This document shows positions 21,011 through 33,174 of a DNA stretch of 64,000 bases, piece by piece. Positions within the stretch are counted from its first letter, which is position 1. Each line of letters begins with the position of its first letter. The stretch lies in contig MU863914.1 in NCBI GenBank assembly GCA_033296885.1, positions 1-64,000 of the forward strand, in the 5' to 3' direction. The notes beneath the pieces are model-generated. The model was not told the DNA's origin. It did no database searches and saw only the letters and a list, made by a program, of their open reading frames with translations. Source of the DNA: Triangularia verruculosa (lineage: Eukaryota; Ascomycota; Sordariomycetes; Sordariales; Podosporaceae). The translations under genes were made by a program, and so were the position numbers.

Positions 21011-23301
21011 GTTTGGATTCCCGGAGCCCGGGCAATTGAAGACGGTGGGTGAGCGTCTTGCAAAGGGGGAGCTGTCGGTAGAAATGGAGCGCGCTGGCCG
21101 AGGCGGTGATGATGCAACCTCAATTTCACAAAGAGCAGCAGTCGAGGCGAGTCCAGAGTGGGCGGTTGTTTTGGCAACGGCTTCGGTCGGTCGATTGATC
21201 AGTCAGGAGGCAGGCAGCGGGGCGGTGGAGGTCTGCTGGGCTGTGAAAAGGATAAAACAACAACAAACAGAGACGGATCGTGAGATGCGGTGGGTGAGGG
21301 CGGACGAGGGCGAGGGTGGACAAAGAATTAGGGGTTGGGATTTAGTTGGAGAAGCGTGGACTGCGTGGTGTCCAGCCTGCAGCGTGTCGTTCCAAGGTTG
21401 GGCAGTCGACGCAGCTTTTTTAGTGAGTTGAGGGGAACAAGTCGGTGTTTGGGCTGGAGCCAGGGGCTCGACTGGACTGGCTGGCTGGCTGCCCTTCTCT
21501 ACCTAGCGGGTACCTAGCTGAGGGTGAACTGGCATTTCCATGATGGCATTGCATTGCGTCTCCAGCCTGTTTTATGCACAACGCGGTTTTGATTTTCTGC
21601 TCCTAACCCCTTCCACTCTATTATGAAGGATCATGCTTTCTATTCACTGCCCACCTGTGGTCTCAGCGACAAGAAGACAAGAGTGCAGAATGGCAGTATT
21701 TTGCCTCTTGAGTCCCGCTCTGGTCAATGTCAATTCCCTGTCCGGGGGGCTGGGTGATGTCTGGGCAGAGTGACCCACTCCCGTCACCATAAACAGCATC
21801 TGAACATCAAGAGTTCAGCCCACTTTCTTTTTCTTGACCAGGTGTCTCGCATCGAGATATCTTTCTGATGGGTGATGTTATCGACCTACGGCAAAGCCTG
21901 CTGGGACTCATGGCTCTCTCACCGTCTAATTTACCTCAGTAGTTTGCCCAGTTTGCAGGGCTGACTTTCAGGTTGACCGGCTGCCCAGTCCTGATTGGTG
22001 AGGGCGAAGATGAGATGGTGTGTGTGCTGCACCAACAGCTCTCTTGGTACGTTTGTAGCAAGCAGCCTTCCATCGACCGGCTCTGAACCCACAACCTGTC
22101 TTTGACGGGCCACCAACGAGAACGAGGGCCCGTCGGACTGTTCAAGGAACGTCTTGCCAACGGCCGTACTACTCGAGTCGTTGTTCTCGAAGGCCTTTTT
22201 TTGCGAGCTGTCGTAACGAGCTGGTTGTGCATCCCAACTGCAGTGGCGCCAGCAGACCAAATCCAGGATGCAGGCTGCCGCGCATCACACTCGTCTTCTT
22301 CTGTCCTATCGGGTCCGTTATTAGCTTCTTTGCACGTGTCTCTTGAAGCCCGAATCGGCCGGTTAGGCCTCTTGGTAATCAGCAAGGCCTGCAGGTGAAA
22401 CCTATAAATCACCCGAATCTAATACAATGCAGGTTCCCCGCCGGCGATTCTCCAACATGGGCAGTTTTCGTGGACATTATACAAGGTGAGACGGGCCTTG
22501 CAATGACTCCTCCAGGCCCTGAGCACAGCATGTCGCGCCGTGCCTAGGATGATATCATGACGCCGATCAGTTGAAGCGAGCAACCCGTTATCAATCAAAG
22601 GTTGTGGGGGTCACGATAGTCTGCTCGATGTTTCAGTCTGCCACCGTGACGATGATCGAGAAATTACATTTCCCCGCAGCAACACAGGCTGGAATATCTC
22701 CCCAGACGCATCTGATACCCGTTGCAGAGGGCGCCCACATATGAGCCAGAGCGATCTGAAGATCTCGAACCAAATCGACAATGGTACCGCAGCCCGCCTG
22801 CGTCGAGTGGGCTTTTTGGCATGATGTTGTGCCCTGGCTGGTGATAAGAAAAAATGTGATCCAGAGATTGATTGGTGTCAGCGGCTTCTTCCCGGAATTC
22901 CGTCAGACAGCCTGACCATTAAGCCATGCTGAAGGATTCTGAATTTGGTGTATGACTTCCAGAACAGAGGACGGAAATGTCTGGCTGGAGGTGTCAGTGT
23001 TCCACAATCCACGAGCTTGGATGCGCTAAATCCCCCGCATTCTGGGGCTGATCATGGCATCCCCCACATTCCTCTGCTCCCTCTCGCTTTCACCGCCTTC
23101 CCTATTTGGCGCAGCATTAGATAAATACCAAGTCGCAGTCAACAACCGCCAGCATGTACTCCCGTCGTTGCTGTGAATTATTGCCAGTCCCGCAACACCA
23201 TCCAGAACGCAGCAGCTCCGCCAGCCATTGGATTGATCCTGGAGGCACATGTCAAAGCAGTTAGTCACGGACTAACAGAAGCAACAACCCGCGATTTCTC
23301 C
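21011..23301. other. Long divergent intergenic region
   Basis: 2.3 kb between two divergently transcribed genes, the Kin1 kinase and the G-patch protein. It probably contains a long 5' leader for the kinase. No tRNA, repeat or persuasive coding frame is seen. Confidence 0.5.
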
Positions 23302-25514
23302 ATGTCTTACAAGCGTTCGCGCGCCGCTTACGAAGCCGACCTCGGCTCTCAGCAGTCACCATTCGTTTTCTTCGGGACTCCGCTCCCGCCATTAGACCCG
23401 GATGTGCGCGACGATGGCTCCTATGTACCAATATGGAAGCAGGAGGTGAGGGATGAGCGCGGGCGCAAGAGGCTTCACGGCGCCTTCACCGGAGGATTCA
23501 GTGCAGGGTAAGCGTCCAACCATTATCCCGTCTTGCATGCCCAACAGGCACCGACCATCTTCTCAGTTATTTCAATACAGTTGGTTCCAAAGAAGGATGG
23601 ACTCCCTCGACATTTGTGTCTTCTCGGACAAATCGCCGAAAGGATGATCCGAAAGCTGGCCAGCAGCGTCCCGAAGACTTCATGGACGAAGAAGATCTTG
23701 CCGACGCCGAAGAGGACCGAAGGATACAAACCAAAGCCGCATTTGCCGGATTGGGCTCCACCGAAAATGACGCGTCGAGGGCCACTGGCCTCATGGGCCT
23801 ATTTCGAGCCACGGGAGAAACAATGGGCGAGAAGCTGCTCAAGAAAATGGGCTGGAAAGAGGGGCAGGGCATCGGTCCCAAAGTCCGAAGGAAACCTCGC
23901 CTTGAGCTGCGCAGCGATTCAAATGGCCCTGGAGAGACATATTTGTTTGCCCCTGAGAACGCGCCGATGATTACTTTTGTCCGCAAAACGGACCACAAGG
24001 GTTTGGGCTATGGAGGCCAGGCCAGGCTCACACTCATCGGATCCTCGAACAAAAACAATGGCAGCGGTCAATCAGACGATGATGACGACGAAACTATGGG
24101 TGGTTTTGGTAAACCACGGTTCACACTTCCAACGGACCGCAAAAAGAAGAAAGAAAAGCCGCGAGGTGGCATTGGTATCGGCATTCTCAATGATACCGGA
24201 TCTGACGACGAGGACCCATACGAAATTGGACCCAAAATATCATACAATCGAGTGATGGGCGGGGATAAGAAGAAGAAGAAGACAATCACCACCATCAATC
24301 CTGCTCTTAAGGCGAAGCCAATGTTTATACCTTCGAAAAGGTCAGCGCTGGGGAAAGTTGCCCTCGGCGTACGGAAATGCCACGACGGACGACTGCCTTT
24401 GGATGGCTTTGTGTTCGGCAAGGCACCTGATGCATTGACGTCGACCATCACCAGCGAAGGCAAGTACCCGCCCCCTCAGGTTCCACCGGGCTGGGTCTCC
24501 TCGAAAAAGCCAAAGTCTCCAGAGGGCGGTTCGCCGGGCTTTGTATCTGCGGCGGAGGCGGCGAAAGTATCGACCCTTGACCCAAAGTCTCGCGCAGCCA
24601 TTCTTGGAGAGAAGCAGTTACCTGGAAAATCGGTGTTCGACTTCTTGTCTCCCGCCGCTCGAGAACGTCTCGTTGCTGCCACCGGTCGAGCTGATCTCCC
24701 TCAGGCCAAGGGAGAAGTGCCGGCAGAATATGCGCTGAGCGAGGAGGAGCGTATGAATGAGCTGCTCAGTCGTGTTCCAAGATTAGACAAGGAAACAGCT
24801 GTGGCCGCTATTTCGAGGGGAGTCAGCGCCGGTGCACCATATGCAGACGATGAAAAGAAACGGTCGAGATATATCGCCTTCCTTGAATATCAGGCCGGGT
24901 TCAAGCCAGCTCCAGGGACACAACCATCGAAGATGAACAACGAAGACTGGCTGAGAGAGCTGACCGAGTTTTACAATTGCGCTCGGATTTTCAAGCCGAT
25001 GACGGGGTTCATGGCCAGCAGATTCACGACATCTTCTACAACCAAACTAGGCAGTGGAGCTGAAGCTGGTCAGAAAGATCTTGTATCAAAACCTCCGGCT
25101 AAACCTGAGGATCCTGCTGAAGAAGCGGCCAAGCTTGGAATGTTCGGACCGATGACGAGGTCTGTGACCGACTTCTACCCTACGCGGCTGCTATGCAAAA
25201 GGTTCAATGTGAGGCCACCGGAGCATGTTCAGCCAGATGATGACCAACCCGCCAAACCAACCACTGGAAGCTCCTCAAGATTTGACGTGTATCCAGATCA
25301 AGCCGTCTTCAGACCTGAAACCTTGACGCCAGACGACAATGTTAGAAATGCTAGGGAAAGTTCTTCTAATAGAGAGGGCTCTGGCAAGTCAACTCCTGCC
25401 CCTGAACCAGCAATGGTGATCGACCCCACCAGGAATGAAGCGCTGGAAGGAAAGAGAGCAGGAGAGGATGGGTTCAAGGCCATCTTTGGTGACAGCGATG
25501 AAGACAATGACTAG
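23302..25514 (+). CDS. GPATCH1-like G-patch spliceosomal protein (DUF1604)
   Basis: Two exons, 23302-23507 and 23567-25514, with a 59-nt intron (GTAAGC...TCAG); 717 aa. The start at 23302 gives [15 protein letters not shown]. The N-terminal block around the intron ([15 protein letters not shown], then [16 protein letters not shown] and [11 protein letters not shown]) is the conserved DUF1604 signature shared with animal GPATCH1. The G-patch follows at about residues 152-180 ([20 protein letters not shown]). The rest is charged and probably disordered, with an acidic end. Family role: binding and activating a DEAH-box helicase in the spliceosome. Confidence 0.9.
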
Positions 25515-26237
25515 ACGTACTAATCTCTATACTACGTTATGGGTTCCATCATGGTGCAACAAGATAGAGTAATAGATACGCTTTTGAACGAGATATCGTG
25601 AGCCTAGGGAACTGAAGCTCATCGACATTCACAACAATCCTTGTCCAACTTGGAACCTCGTCTGGGGTTGAGGTGATCAGATCTGCGTGGTGATTGGCGG
25701 GTGCTGCTGGGCGGCTACGGGCCCCACCTGCAGCATCAATGCAGTTGCCAGGAAATTTGTTAGCAGCAGAGCAGTTTAGGGGGCCCCAGCGGCCTGACGA
25801 TGGGAATCCCTGATGGTTGACGAGGACCTTCAGCTACCTACCAACGGGCTTTTTTACATTGTCTATACTTCTGCGAGAAACAGTTATTGTGCTGATCCAT
25901 TGTATTGATCTCTCCTAAGAGTCGCTCTTCTCGCCTGCTTGTTAACCAAGACTTTCCAGCTGGTCTGCTACGCTACCGTTGCGGGCCGCCAATCTGAGCA
26001 TACCATTCAATTTCCAGCATTCATCCGCCCGCCTCTCCTGAGCAAAAGCGACCAGGTACCCCAACCGAACCACTGCTACCTCCCGACGACAGACTCCATC
26101 AAGGTCGCGACCGAGCATCTCCAGGGACCTTTCCCACCTCATCACCCATCCTTGCACCGTGTCAAAATATAGAGCCGCGCGAGCGCAGCACAAATAACCC
26201 ACAGTAATAATAGACAAACCTCGTCCCAACAAACACC
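25515..26237. other. Intergenic region and leader of the Whi2-like gene
   Basis: No gene is seen. Notably, no ATG occurs on the plus strand from about 25815 to 26607, so the leader of the next gene offers no ordinary start codon. Confidence 0.6.
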
Positions 26238-28142
26238 ACGGCAGTGACACGAGACCGCCCCGTCAACACCACGTCCGACTCGCGCTCGTCCAGCAGCTCG
26301 TCGCTCCAACCGTCACCCGCAATTGCCAAGCTATCCGACGCCGTGGCTGACCCAGACCTGGTTTGCTTCACCGACGAGGTCAGCGCCGAACTCCTGCACC
26401 ATCGACAGGCACCCGACGAAGCCCTAGCATCAGGCCAACGGTCGCCACCACCCCAGTACCCAGCTTCAGAGGCTTCGGCCAGCGGCTCCAACTTTCGACC
26501 GCCACCCTCGTTCTCGTCGCTCTTTGCGCTCTCCAATCCCGAGGCCGAAGCTCACAAGGAGACCGAAGAAGTCAATTCCAACACTGCTGCCGCATCAGCA
26601 CCAGCGTATGCGCCGCCAGATCAGGTAGCTCAAGCCTCCAACAGCGCGTCCGCCGCCTCTCGCTTCCAAGACGAAACCAAACGCGCGCTTCCGCCGGACA
26701 GCAAGGGCGAGTCTTCGCGCAGCAAGGAGGAAGAAGCAGAACCACCACCAGCATATTCGGAGGGATACAGTCCTCTCCACTCTTTCACCTACCTCATGGC
26801 TGCCGCAGGAGGAGAGTCGAGTATTATTACTCAGGTCCAGCAAGGGGGGCCGCCTATCAATACCCTGTCAGGTTGGTGGAATTTCTGTCTGGACAGAAGA
26901 TGGAGAGCAGAGGCTGACATTGGATGATAGATATCAATGCCGATGAGACGATAACGATGGACCTGCGGTGAGCTTGGGCTAAATTATCGCGAAGGAAGGG
27001 CATCCAGAACTGACTTTTTGCCAGGGGCACCCGCTTCACCCTGTCCCGAGACGAGCTCTTGACGTTACCTGAATTCGTCCTGCTCTCGCTATTCCCCAAT
27101 GGCCTGTTCCCAGAAGGGCATATGGGCGGCGGCTTCCAAGAAGGCGACGCCGTTCAAGTTGATGTGGGTACCACCAATTCCAATTGTTATGGGGACAACC
27201 GGGAGGGCTACGACGGCAATGGCGTTGATGATGGCGGAGGAGGCGGCGGCTTCTCCAATCCGATCCATCAACAACCGAACGGATACGACGATGACCACCG
27301 CACAGGCGCATCCGAATCGCCTTCAGATACGGCTATGCCCTGTGCCACAGTCCCAGTCGTAGCAACGCCTACCAGCCAGAATGCCTCTCACATCCGCAAC
27401 ATCCTCACCAATCTAGAGATATACATAGCTGACCATTACACTCACACGCAGTATGACCCCGCATCCCTGCAGTACATGCTTGACTTTTTCAGAGGTGTCG
27501 CCTCATCGATCCCGGCCACCACCAGCGAAGACGGCAGCGACGTGGTAGGTGTTGACCCTGCTGCGCAACAGCAGCGGGATGACAGCAGCAGACGCGCAGG
27601 AATCATTGTCCTGAGAGAGGATCTTGACTTTTATGCAATCCCTCACAAGCAGGATATCTCCCAAGAGGAGATGATGGACGTCAAGAGGGCGGCTGCAAAG
27701 AAGTTGCTCGAGCAAGGGGGTATTTTCAGCGGGTTGAAGAAGAGCGATGAGCCCGGCACGACGGAGGCGCATTTGATTGAGATGTTGACCGCTGGGTTTG
27801 TTTACGCCCTCTCTCACACGTTCTGAGTCTGTCACTAACAGTCGAAGCAGTGGATTTAACCACGACGACCACTGGGGCCACCGCGCCGGTGAGCCCAACA
27901 AGGCCGTCATCTGCAGCTTGGCGCTCGCGAGGCTGAGGTCTGATATCCGCGGCAATGAGATGGGGAACAATGCCGTAGGCATGGCGCAGAAGTTGCTGCT
28001 GTTCTGGCGGAAGCCGGCGAGGAGGTGCTGGTGGGAGGGCGTTGAGCTTGAGGGTGTCGAGGGGATCCCGGCGGGTCAGAAGCTCAAGGTTTGGATTCGG
28101 AGGGTGTGGACGCTGGAGATGAGTGTGATTGGGTTGCGTTAA
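26238..28142 (+). CDS. whi2: Whi2-like growth/stress regulator with BTB-type fold, putative ACG start
   Basis: Four exons: 26238-26871, 26931-26967, 27025-27795 and 27851-28142 (introns of 59, 57 and 55 nt), 577 aa. The N-terminal 200 residues are disordered and Ser/Pro-rich. The conserved part begins INADETITMDLRGTRFTLSRDELLTLPEFVLLSLFPNG and contains YDPASLQYMLDFF, REDLDFYAIP and HDDHWGHRAGEPNKAVICSLAL. This is the fungal Whi2/KCTD-like family, linked in yeast to the Psr phosphatases, stress response and TORC1 control. No in-frame ATG precedes the disordered region. The frame opens after a TAG at 26211, and the only start-like site is CACC-ACG-G at 26238. I chose this ACG; the first in-frame ATG lies about 185 codons later. 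Confidence 0.8.
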
Positions 28143-29077
28143 TGGACACGGGACGTATGGGCTTGTGGTAATCGGCGTGTTTCGTACAGTATATGGCTGA
28201 TGGGAGGGTGGAAGGGCCAAGAGTGATGGAATGTGCGGTCTTGTTAAAAGCTTGTTGACAAATGACGGGCAGGGTTTGGTTAGTCTTGTCGGTGCGGGTT
28301 TTGTAGTTTCCGCGTTGTGGTGTTGTTGTGGTTGTTTTTTTCTTCTCTTTTTCTTTTTGTAATGAGCTTGTTGCTGTTGTCTATTTTCCTGCTTTTCTTT
28401 CGAAATTCTTACAACACACACACATACACACTCACAACAGTTGTCAATGTTTCTTATTTTATATCCGAGAATTGCGAAACAGGGAGAGAGAGATATACCT
28501 AAGTTGGAAAGGGGAATCTATAAGAGAGAAAAAGATGATGTATTTTGCGGTGATGCTACTTGTGAAAGATATGAGGGGGGTGAGGTGGCCAAGGAGTCTA
28601 TGGTGAGTTGGATAGGTAGGGGCGGATGAAGCACCCGAAAGGAGGGGGCAGCTTCTTGTCCGACTTGTTTCCGGCGGGCAAGTTAGTGAGGTGATGCCAC
28701 CTCGGCATGCGGCACCGGGACGGCAGGAGACTCTGCTTCGGTAGGATTGATCGTCGGGTGCCCAATGGCCCAACGGTTTATACTTGATCCCCTCAATGTT
28801 CCCGGTGTTGTGTAGTCCGTGCAAGAGGGGAAGCTTGATAGACCTTCCTGTCTTGGATAGGTTGAAGTACTTGAGAGGCTTGGAGAAGCTCCACTCACTT
28901 ACACGATTGACCTACTTTCTGTTGCTATTGACAGATACACATCACCTCTGTTTTTCACTTCACCTCACTTCATCGGCCATGACTACTGACTGATTCGACC
29001 TACCTCTCTCATCTCACCCTTCGTTTACCTTATATTTCCTCTCTTTTTAACCACTACCACCACCGACTATCATCACC
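28143..29077. other. Intergenic region
   Basis: 3' flank of the Whi2-like gene and promoter of the aldolase gene. It contains a short CA-rich simple repeat around 28413-28437 and T-rich tracts. No gene is seen. Confidence 0.5.
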
Positions 29078-30076
29078 ATGGCAGCAACCACAGCAAGCGT
29101 CCCCCCACCCCCATCAGGCCTCTGGGTCCCCTCCATAACCATCTTCTCCCCCTCGGACACCCTCGACCTCGAGTCACAGTCCAAATACTTCCAGTACCTC
29201 TCTACCCCCAGCACCGGCCTCTCAGGGTTACTGGTACTGGGCACCAACGCCGAGCCATTCCTCCTCACCAGAGAGGAACGCTCCTCCCTCCTGCACCTCG
29301 CCCGCAGCGTCTGTCCCCCCCGTTTTCCCATCATGGCCGGGGTGTCAGGGCACAGCACAGCTCAAGTCAAGGAATTTATTTCTGACGCCCAATCCGCCGG
29401 GGCAGACTACGTTTTGGTTCTTCCCTGCGCTTACTTCGGTGCCAAACCAAGCATCATCGAAGGGTTTTTCAGGAAGGTCTCACAGTACGCGAGGGAGTTG
29501 GGGAGGGAAAAGGGAAGGGAAATGGGGGTGGTGATTTATAACTTTCCTGGGGTGACGAATGGGACTGATCTTGACAGCGCTACCATTGCGAGGATTGTGA
29601 GGCAGAATGATAATGTGGTGGGGGTGAAACTGACGTGCGGGAGTGTAGCGAAGATGACGAGGTTGGCGGCGGAGTTTGGGCAGGAGAGGTTCAAGGTTTT
29701 TGGGGGGCAGAGTGATTTTTTGATTGGGGGGTTGAGTGTAGGGGGGGCGGGGTGTGTAGCTGCGTTTGGGAATGTTTTTCCCAAGGTGATAGGGAGGGTT
29801 TATCGGTTGTGGGAGGAGGGTAGGAGGGAGGAGGCGTTGGAGTTGCATAGATTGGCGAGTTTGGGGGAGCAAGTTGTGAAGGGGTGGGGGGTTGCGGGGA
29901 CGAAGCTGGCAGCGGGGGTGTATACCGGGGTGAAGGCGGGTGTTGTGAGAGGGGATTTGGAGGGGGTGGAAGAGATGTTTAAGATGAGGAGTCCGTATGA
30001 GAGTTTGGGGAGCGGGGTGAGGGAGGTGTTGATGGACGGCTTGAAGGGGTTGGAGGAGGTTGAAGGCGGGTTGTAG
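29078..30076 (+). CDS. DapA-family aldolase/lyase (dihydrodipicolinate synthase-like)
   Basis: Intronless, 332 aa. It shows the (beta/alpha)8 Schiff-base lyase signatures: GTNAE at residues 55-59 (GTTGE in bacterial DapA), YNFPG with the catalytic Tyr at 154, and VVGVKLTCG with the likely Schiff-base Lys at 184, then FGGQSD. In fungi this family mostly covers 2-keto-3-deoxy acid aldolases (for example the galacturonate pathway enzyme GaaC) and 4-hydroxy-2-oxoglutarate aldolases rather than lysine synthesis, so the substrate is uncertain. The first third is C-rich at third positions and the rest strongly G/T-rich. The next plus-strand gene is a sugar dehydrogenase, so a role in sugar-acid breakdown is plausible but inferred. 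Confidence 0.88.
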   Translation: MAATTASVPPPPSGLWVPSITIFSPSDTLDLESQSKYFQYLSTPSTGLSGLLVLGTNAEPFLLTREERSSLLHLARSVCPPRFPIMAGVSGHSTAQVKEFISDAQSAGADYVLVLPCAYFGAKPSIIEGFFRKVSQYARELGREKGREMGVVIYNFPGVTNGTDLDSATIARIVRQNDNVVGVKLTCGSVAKMTRLAAEFGQERFKVFGGQSDFLIGGLSVGGAGCVAAFGNVFPKVIGRVYRLWEEGRREEALELHRLASLGEQVVKGWGVAGTKLAAGVYTGVKAGVVRGDLEGVEEMFKMRSPYESLGSGVREVLMDGLKGLEEVEGGL

Positions 30077-31394
30077 AGGTTGTGAGAAAGTGAGGGTATC
30101 GTGAAAATCCGGGGCGGTGTTTTAGTAGGTAGTTAGAAGCCTGAATTTGGATTGAGCGGTACAAGGCGGGGTTTGGCAGCCCCAGTTGGGACTGGATGAA
30201 CGGTCAAAAGTACATCTACATTAAAAAGATAAGAAGTTTGTCTTCTTGTTTCCGATATCGTGTGATGGCTTCCTGCAGGCACACTGGGGAAAGGTCAGAG
30301 GAAGTGCACCCCTGTCCATTTTGGGTGGGCCAGGCCAAGCTCCCCGCCAATCCCGTATGCCTACCCCGCGGCATTGCCTAACACCGAGTTTGACAGTCAA
30401 GGCTGTCCCTTCTTGTCTGTCTCCTTCTCTTCTCGAAGTCATTGATTTTTTTTCATATCAGAGTCATGAACATGTTCCACAATCTCAGTGTCACATGTCC
30501 CGGCCGGGAATGATTTTTAGCGCTCACCGCAGCTCAAGGCAGAGTCGGATTGGCAAGATGATGTGTGGAGTCTCGGTGGTTTCAGGGACATCCTAGGAAA
30601 TGAGGATATCGTGAAGGATCGATCTTCGGTACTCCGTATCAGGAGGTAGAAAGAAACAGGAGAGCCAGTGGCCGCGACACACCATGGGGGAAGGAACCAC
30701 ACCTCCCTCTCCCGCAGCTGAGCAACCAACAGGAGCGCCGATGACATCAGAGCGATACTGCACTGTCGTTTTTCATTGTTCTATTGAGAATGGTGGAGCT
30801 ACCCCGGGAATTGACAGTAGTTTACACCACTAGCACGGGTCGCCTCGAGGCTGTGAGGTGGTATCAACTATTCTCGATATGGGGTTTCGTAAAGAACACC
30901 ACACAACTTCGTCAAGAAAGCACAACTCGGCTATCCGGCAACTTTCTTGGTTCGTTGCCACAAGAGGAATAAGACACGGCAGGTCTCTGACCACCAACAA
31001 ACGTTTACAAGATCCCAAGACTCTGGGCAAACCGTGGCAGACGGGATCAAAGCCATGATCATGCAAGAAAAAAGAGGGCAGTGGTAAAGCGCCCTGAGGT
31101 GTCAACCAACAATGCTGTACCTTGGCGGCTTGGGCAACATGTACGGGTAGGATGGCTGACGACGACCACACCCATGATTAGCTTGGCTTAAAGTTCCCTT
31201 TGTGTTTGTATTGCTACCTAGCACTAGCATTGATAAGTATAATAAGCGCTAGCTGGCAAGGCTGGGGATATAGGTCTTGAATCTTCTGTTGTTTCCCCAC
31301 GCTCTTGCTTCTTTGCAATTGAGCCTCAATTGCGGAATAAGTGACAGCCTTGCTCACTCACTCACTCACTCACTCACTCACTCACCCACACACG
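30077..31394. other. Intergenic region
   Basis: 1.3 kb with no recognisable gene. It ends in a CTCA microsatellite directly upstream of the next start codon. Confidence 0.5.
31353..31384 (+). repeat. (CTCA)8 microsatellite in the 5' leader
   Basis: Eight uninterrupted CTCA units end 10 bases before the ATG of the PQQ dehydrogenase gene. A pyrimidine-rich tract this close to the start may affect transcription start choice or translation. Confidence 0.95.
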
Positions 31395-32989
31395 ATGCGT
31401 TTTCTATCCACCAGCGCGGCTTTGCTGCTGCTGGATTTTATAAGTTATGTCCAAGCACAAGCTACCTTGCCACCCCCTCCACAAGCGACTACCTCGTCAG
31501 AGACATGCGCGATCAGCTTAACACCAAGCTATGAGGTCAGCGTAGCAAAAGGCTGGACCGCTCACCTAATTGCTCGAAACCTCGGGACAGCTCGCGGTAT
31601 CAAACTCGACGGCAGAGGTGGTCTCCTTGTCGTTTCTGGTCAAAGGGGAATCATCCACCTCAACATCACAGATAGAGCCAGCTCTTGCCCCTATGTAATC
31701 AACAACACAACTGTTATTGAAGATGAGCGTGTACGTCCCCTATTCACGCGGGCTTCTACAACCCCAAACTAACACATGCGTAGCTCAACCACGGCATCGA
31801 GCTCTCCTCCTCCGGCAGCACTCTCTACGCCTCCTCCCGGGAAAGCGTCTGGGCATGGGACTACAACGTATCTACCGCCACGGCCACCAACCGCAGGGAG
31901 ATCATCACCAACATGACCAACACCGACCACGTAACCCGCACCCTCTTCCTCTCCCCTTCCAACCCCGACCTTTTACTCGTCTCCCGGGGCAGCGCAGAGA
32001 ACATCGACCCTCTCTCCATCCCATTGGAAAACGGCATCTCCCAAATCCGCGCCTTCAACATCTCCAACCTCACCTCCTCCTCCTCCCCCTACAACTACGC
32101 CACCGACGGCCTCCTGATCGGTTGGGGACTGCGAAACAGCGTCGGCATCGCCTCACACCCCGTCACCGGCGGCCTATTCTCAGTAGAAAACAACATCGAC
32201 CAGACCGAACGCCTAGGCGTGGACATCCACGAGGAAAACCCCGGCGAGGAACTCAACTTCCACGGCTTCCTCAACGGCTCCCTACTAGAAAACCACCACC
32301 ACGGCTACCCCCACTGTTTCCCCCTCTTCAACACCACCGATTTCCCCGAGATCGGCTCGTTGAGCACAGGCGACCAGTTCTCTCTGGAACAAACAGCCGA
32401 GCTCAACGACGAGATCTGCGCCCGCGATTACGTCCCCCCACGACTGACATTCAAAGCGCACATGGCGCCCCTCGACATCAAGTTCAGCCCCTCCGGCACG
32501 AAAGCCTACGTCTCTTTTCACGGCAGCTGGAACCGCGACGAGCCAGAGGGCTACAAAGTCGGTGAGATTGCCTGGGACAGGGAGACGGGGCAGCCGAAGC
32601 ACACCTCCAAAAGCTTGAATGCGGCGCGGGATCTGTTTGGTACGGGGGATATCCACAGGTGTAGACCGGATGGGATTTGTCTGAGGCCCGTGGGGCTGCA
32701 GGTTGATGATCGGGACAGGATTTTTGTTAGTAGTGACTACTCTGGGGAGCTTTGGGTGCTAGAGCAGACGGGGGTTGTGGAGGCGGAAGAGTGGGAGGAG
32801 GTGAATTATGGCGGGGGTAATGACGATGGAAGTGGGAATGGGGGGACGGGGACGGGAGATGGGGAGCCGGCTGAGACTTCTAACCCTGCTGTAAAGGGGG
32901 TGGGCGCGGTCAGGACGGAGGGGTGGTTGGTGATGGCAGTGACGATTGTGCTGTCGTTTGTTGGGGGTGTTTTTGTGATCGTTGCTTAA
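31395..32989 (+). CDS. Secreted PQQ-dependent sugar (sorbosone/pyranose) dehydrogenase, AA12-like
   Basis: Two exons, 31395-31730 and 31784-32989 (53-nt intron, GTACGT...GTAG), 513 aa. A signal peptide (MRFLSTSAALLLLDFISYVQA) precedes a six-bladed propeller of the soluble quinoprotein glucose/sorbosone dehydrogenase type. Characteristic stretches are GIKLDGRGGLLVV, NHGIELSSSGSTLYASS, GLRNSVGIASHP, FSVENNIDQ with GEELNFHG, and VSFHGSWNRDEPEGYKV. Many N-glycosylation sequons are visible. A Gly/Glu-rich linker and a hydrophobic C-terminus (WLVMAVTIVLSFVGGVFVIVA) suggest a GPI anchor. It should oxidise sugars at the cell surface using pyrroloquinoline quinone and may pass electrons to lytic oxygenases, as described for AA12 enzymes. 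Confidence 0.85.
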
Positions 32990-33174
32990 AGTTGTTGAAA
33001 GGATAGTGTTGATACCCTCTGTTTGTTGTGGTGATAGATGGTGGAATTATATGAGAACTCGCCTATCACTAAGCTAGAACTTCGTTATGATCATGAACGC
33101 ACTGCCGGCAAATAATAATATTTCTAAATCTCGCACCGCAACGCCCCACGTAATCATTACATCTCAGCAGAAAA

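Noticed and set aside
31717..32565. 282-codon plus-strand frame in the PQQ dehydrogenase region
   Set aside because: Arg/Pro/His-rich shadow of the true frame, which continues the propeller domain across the intron.
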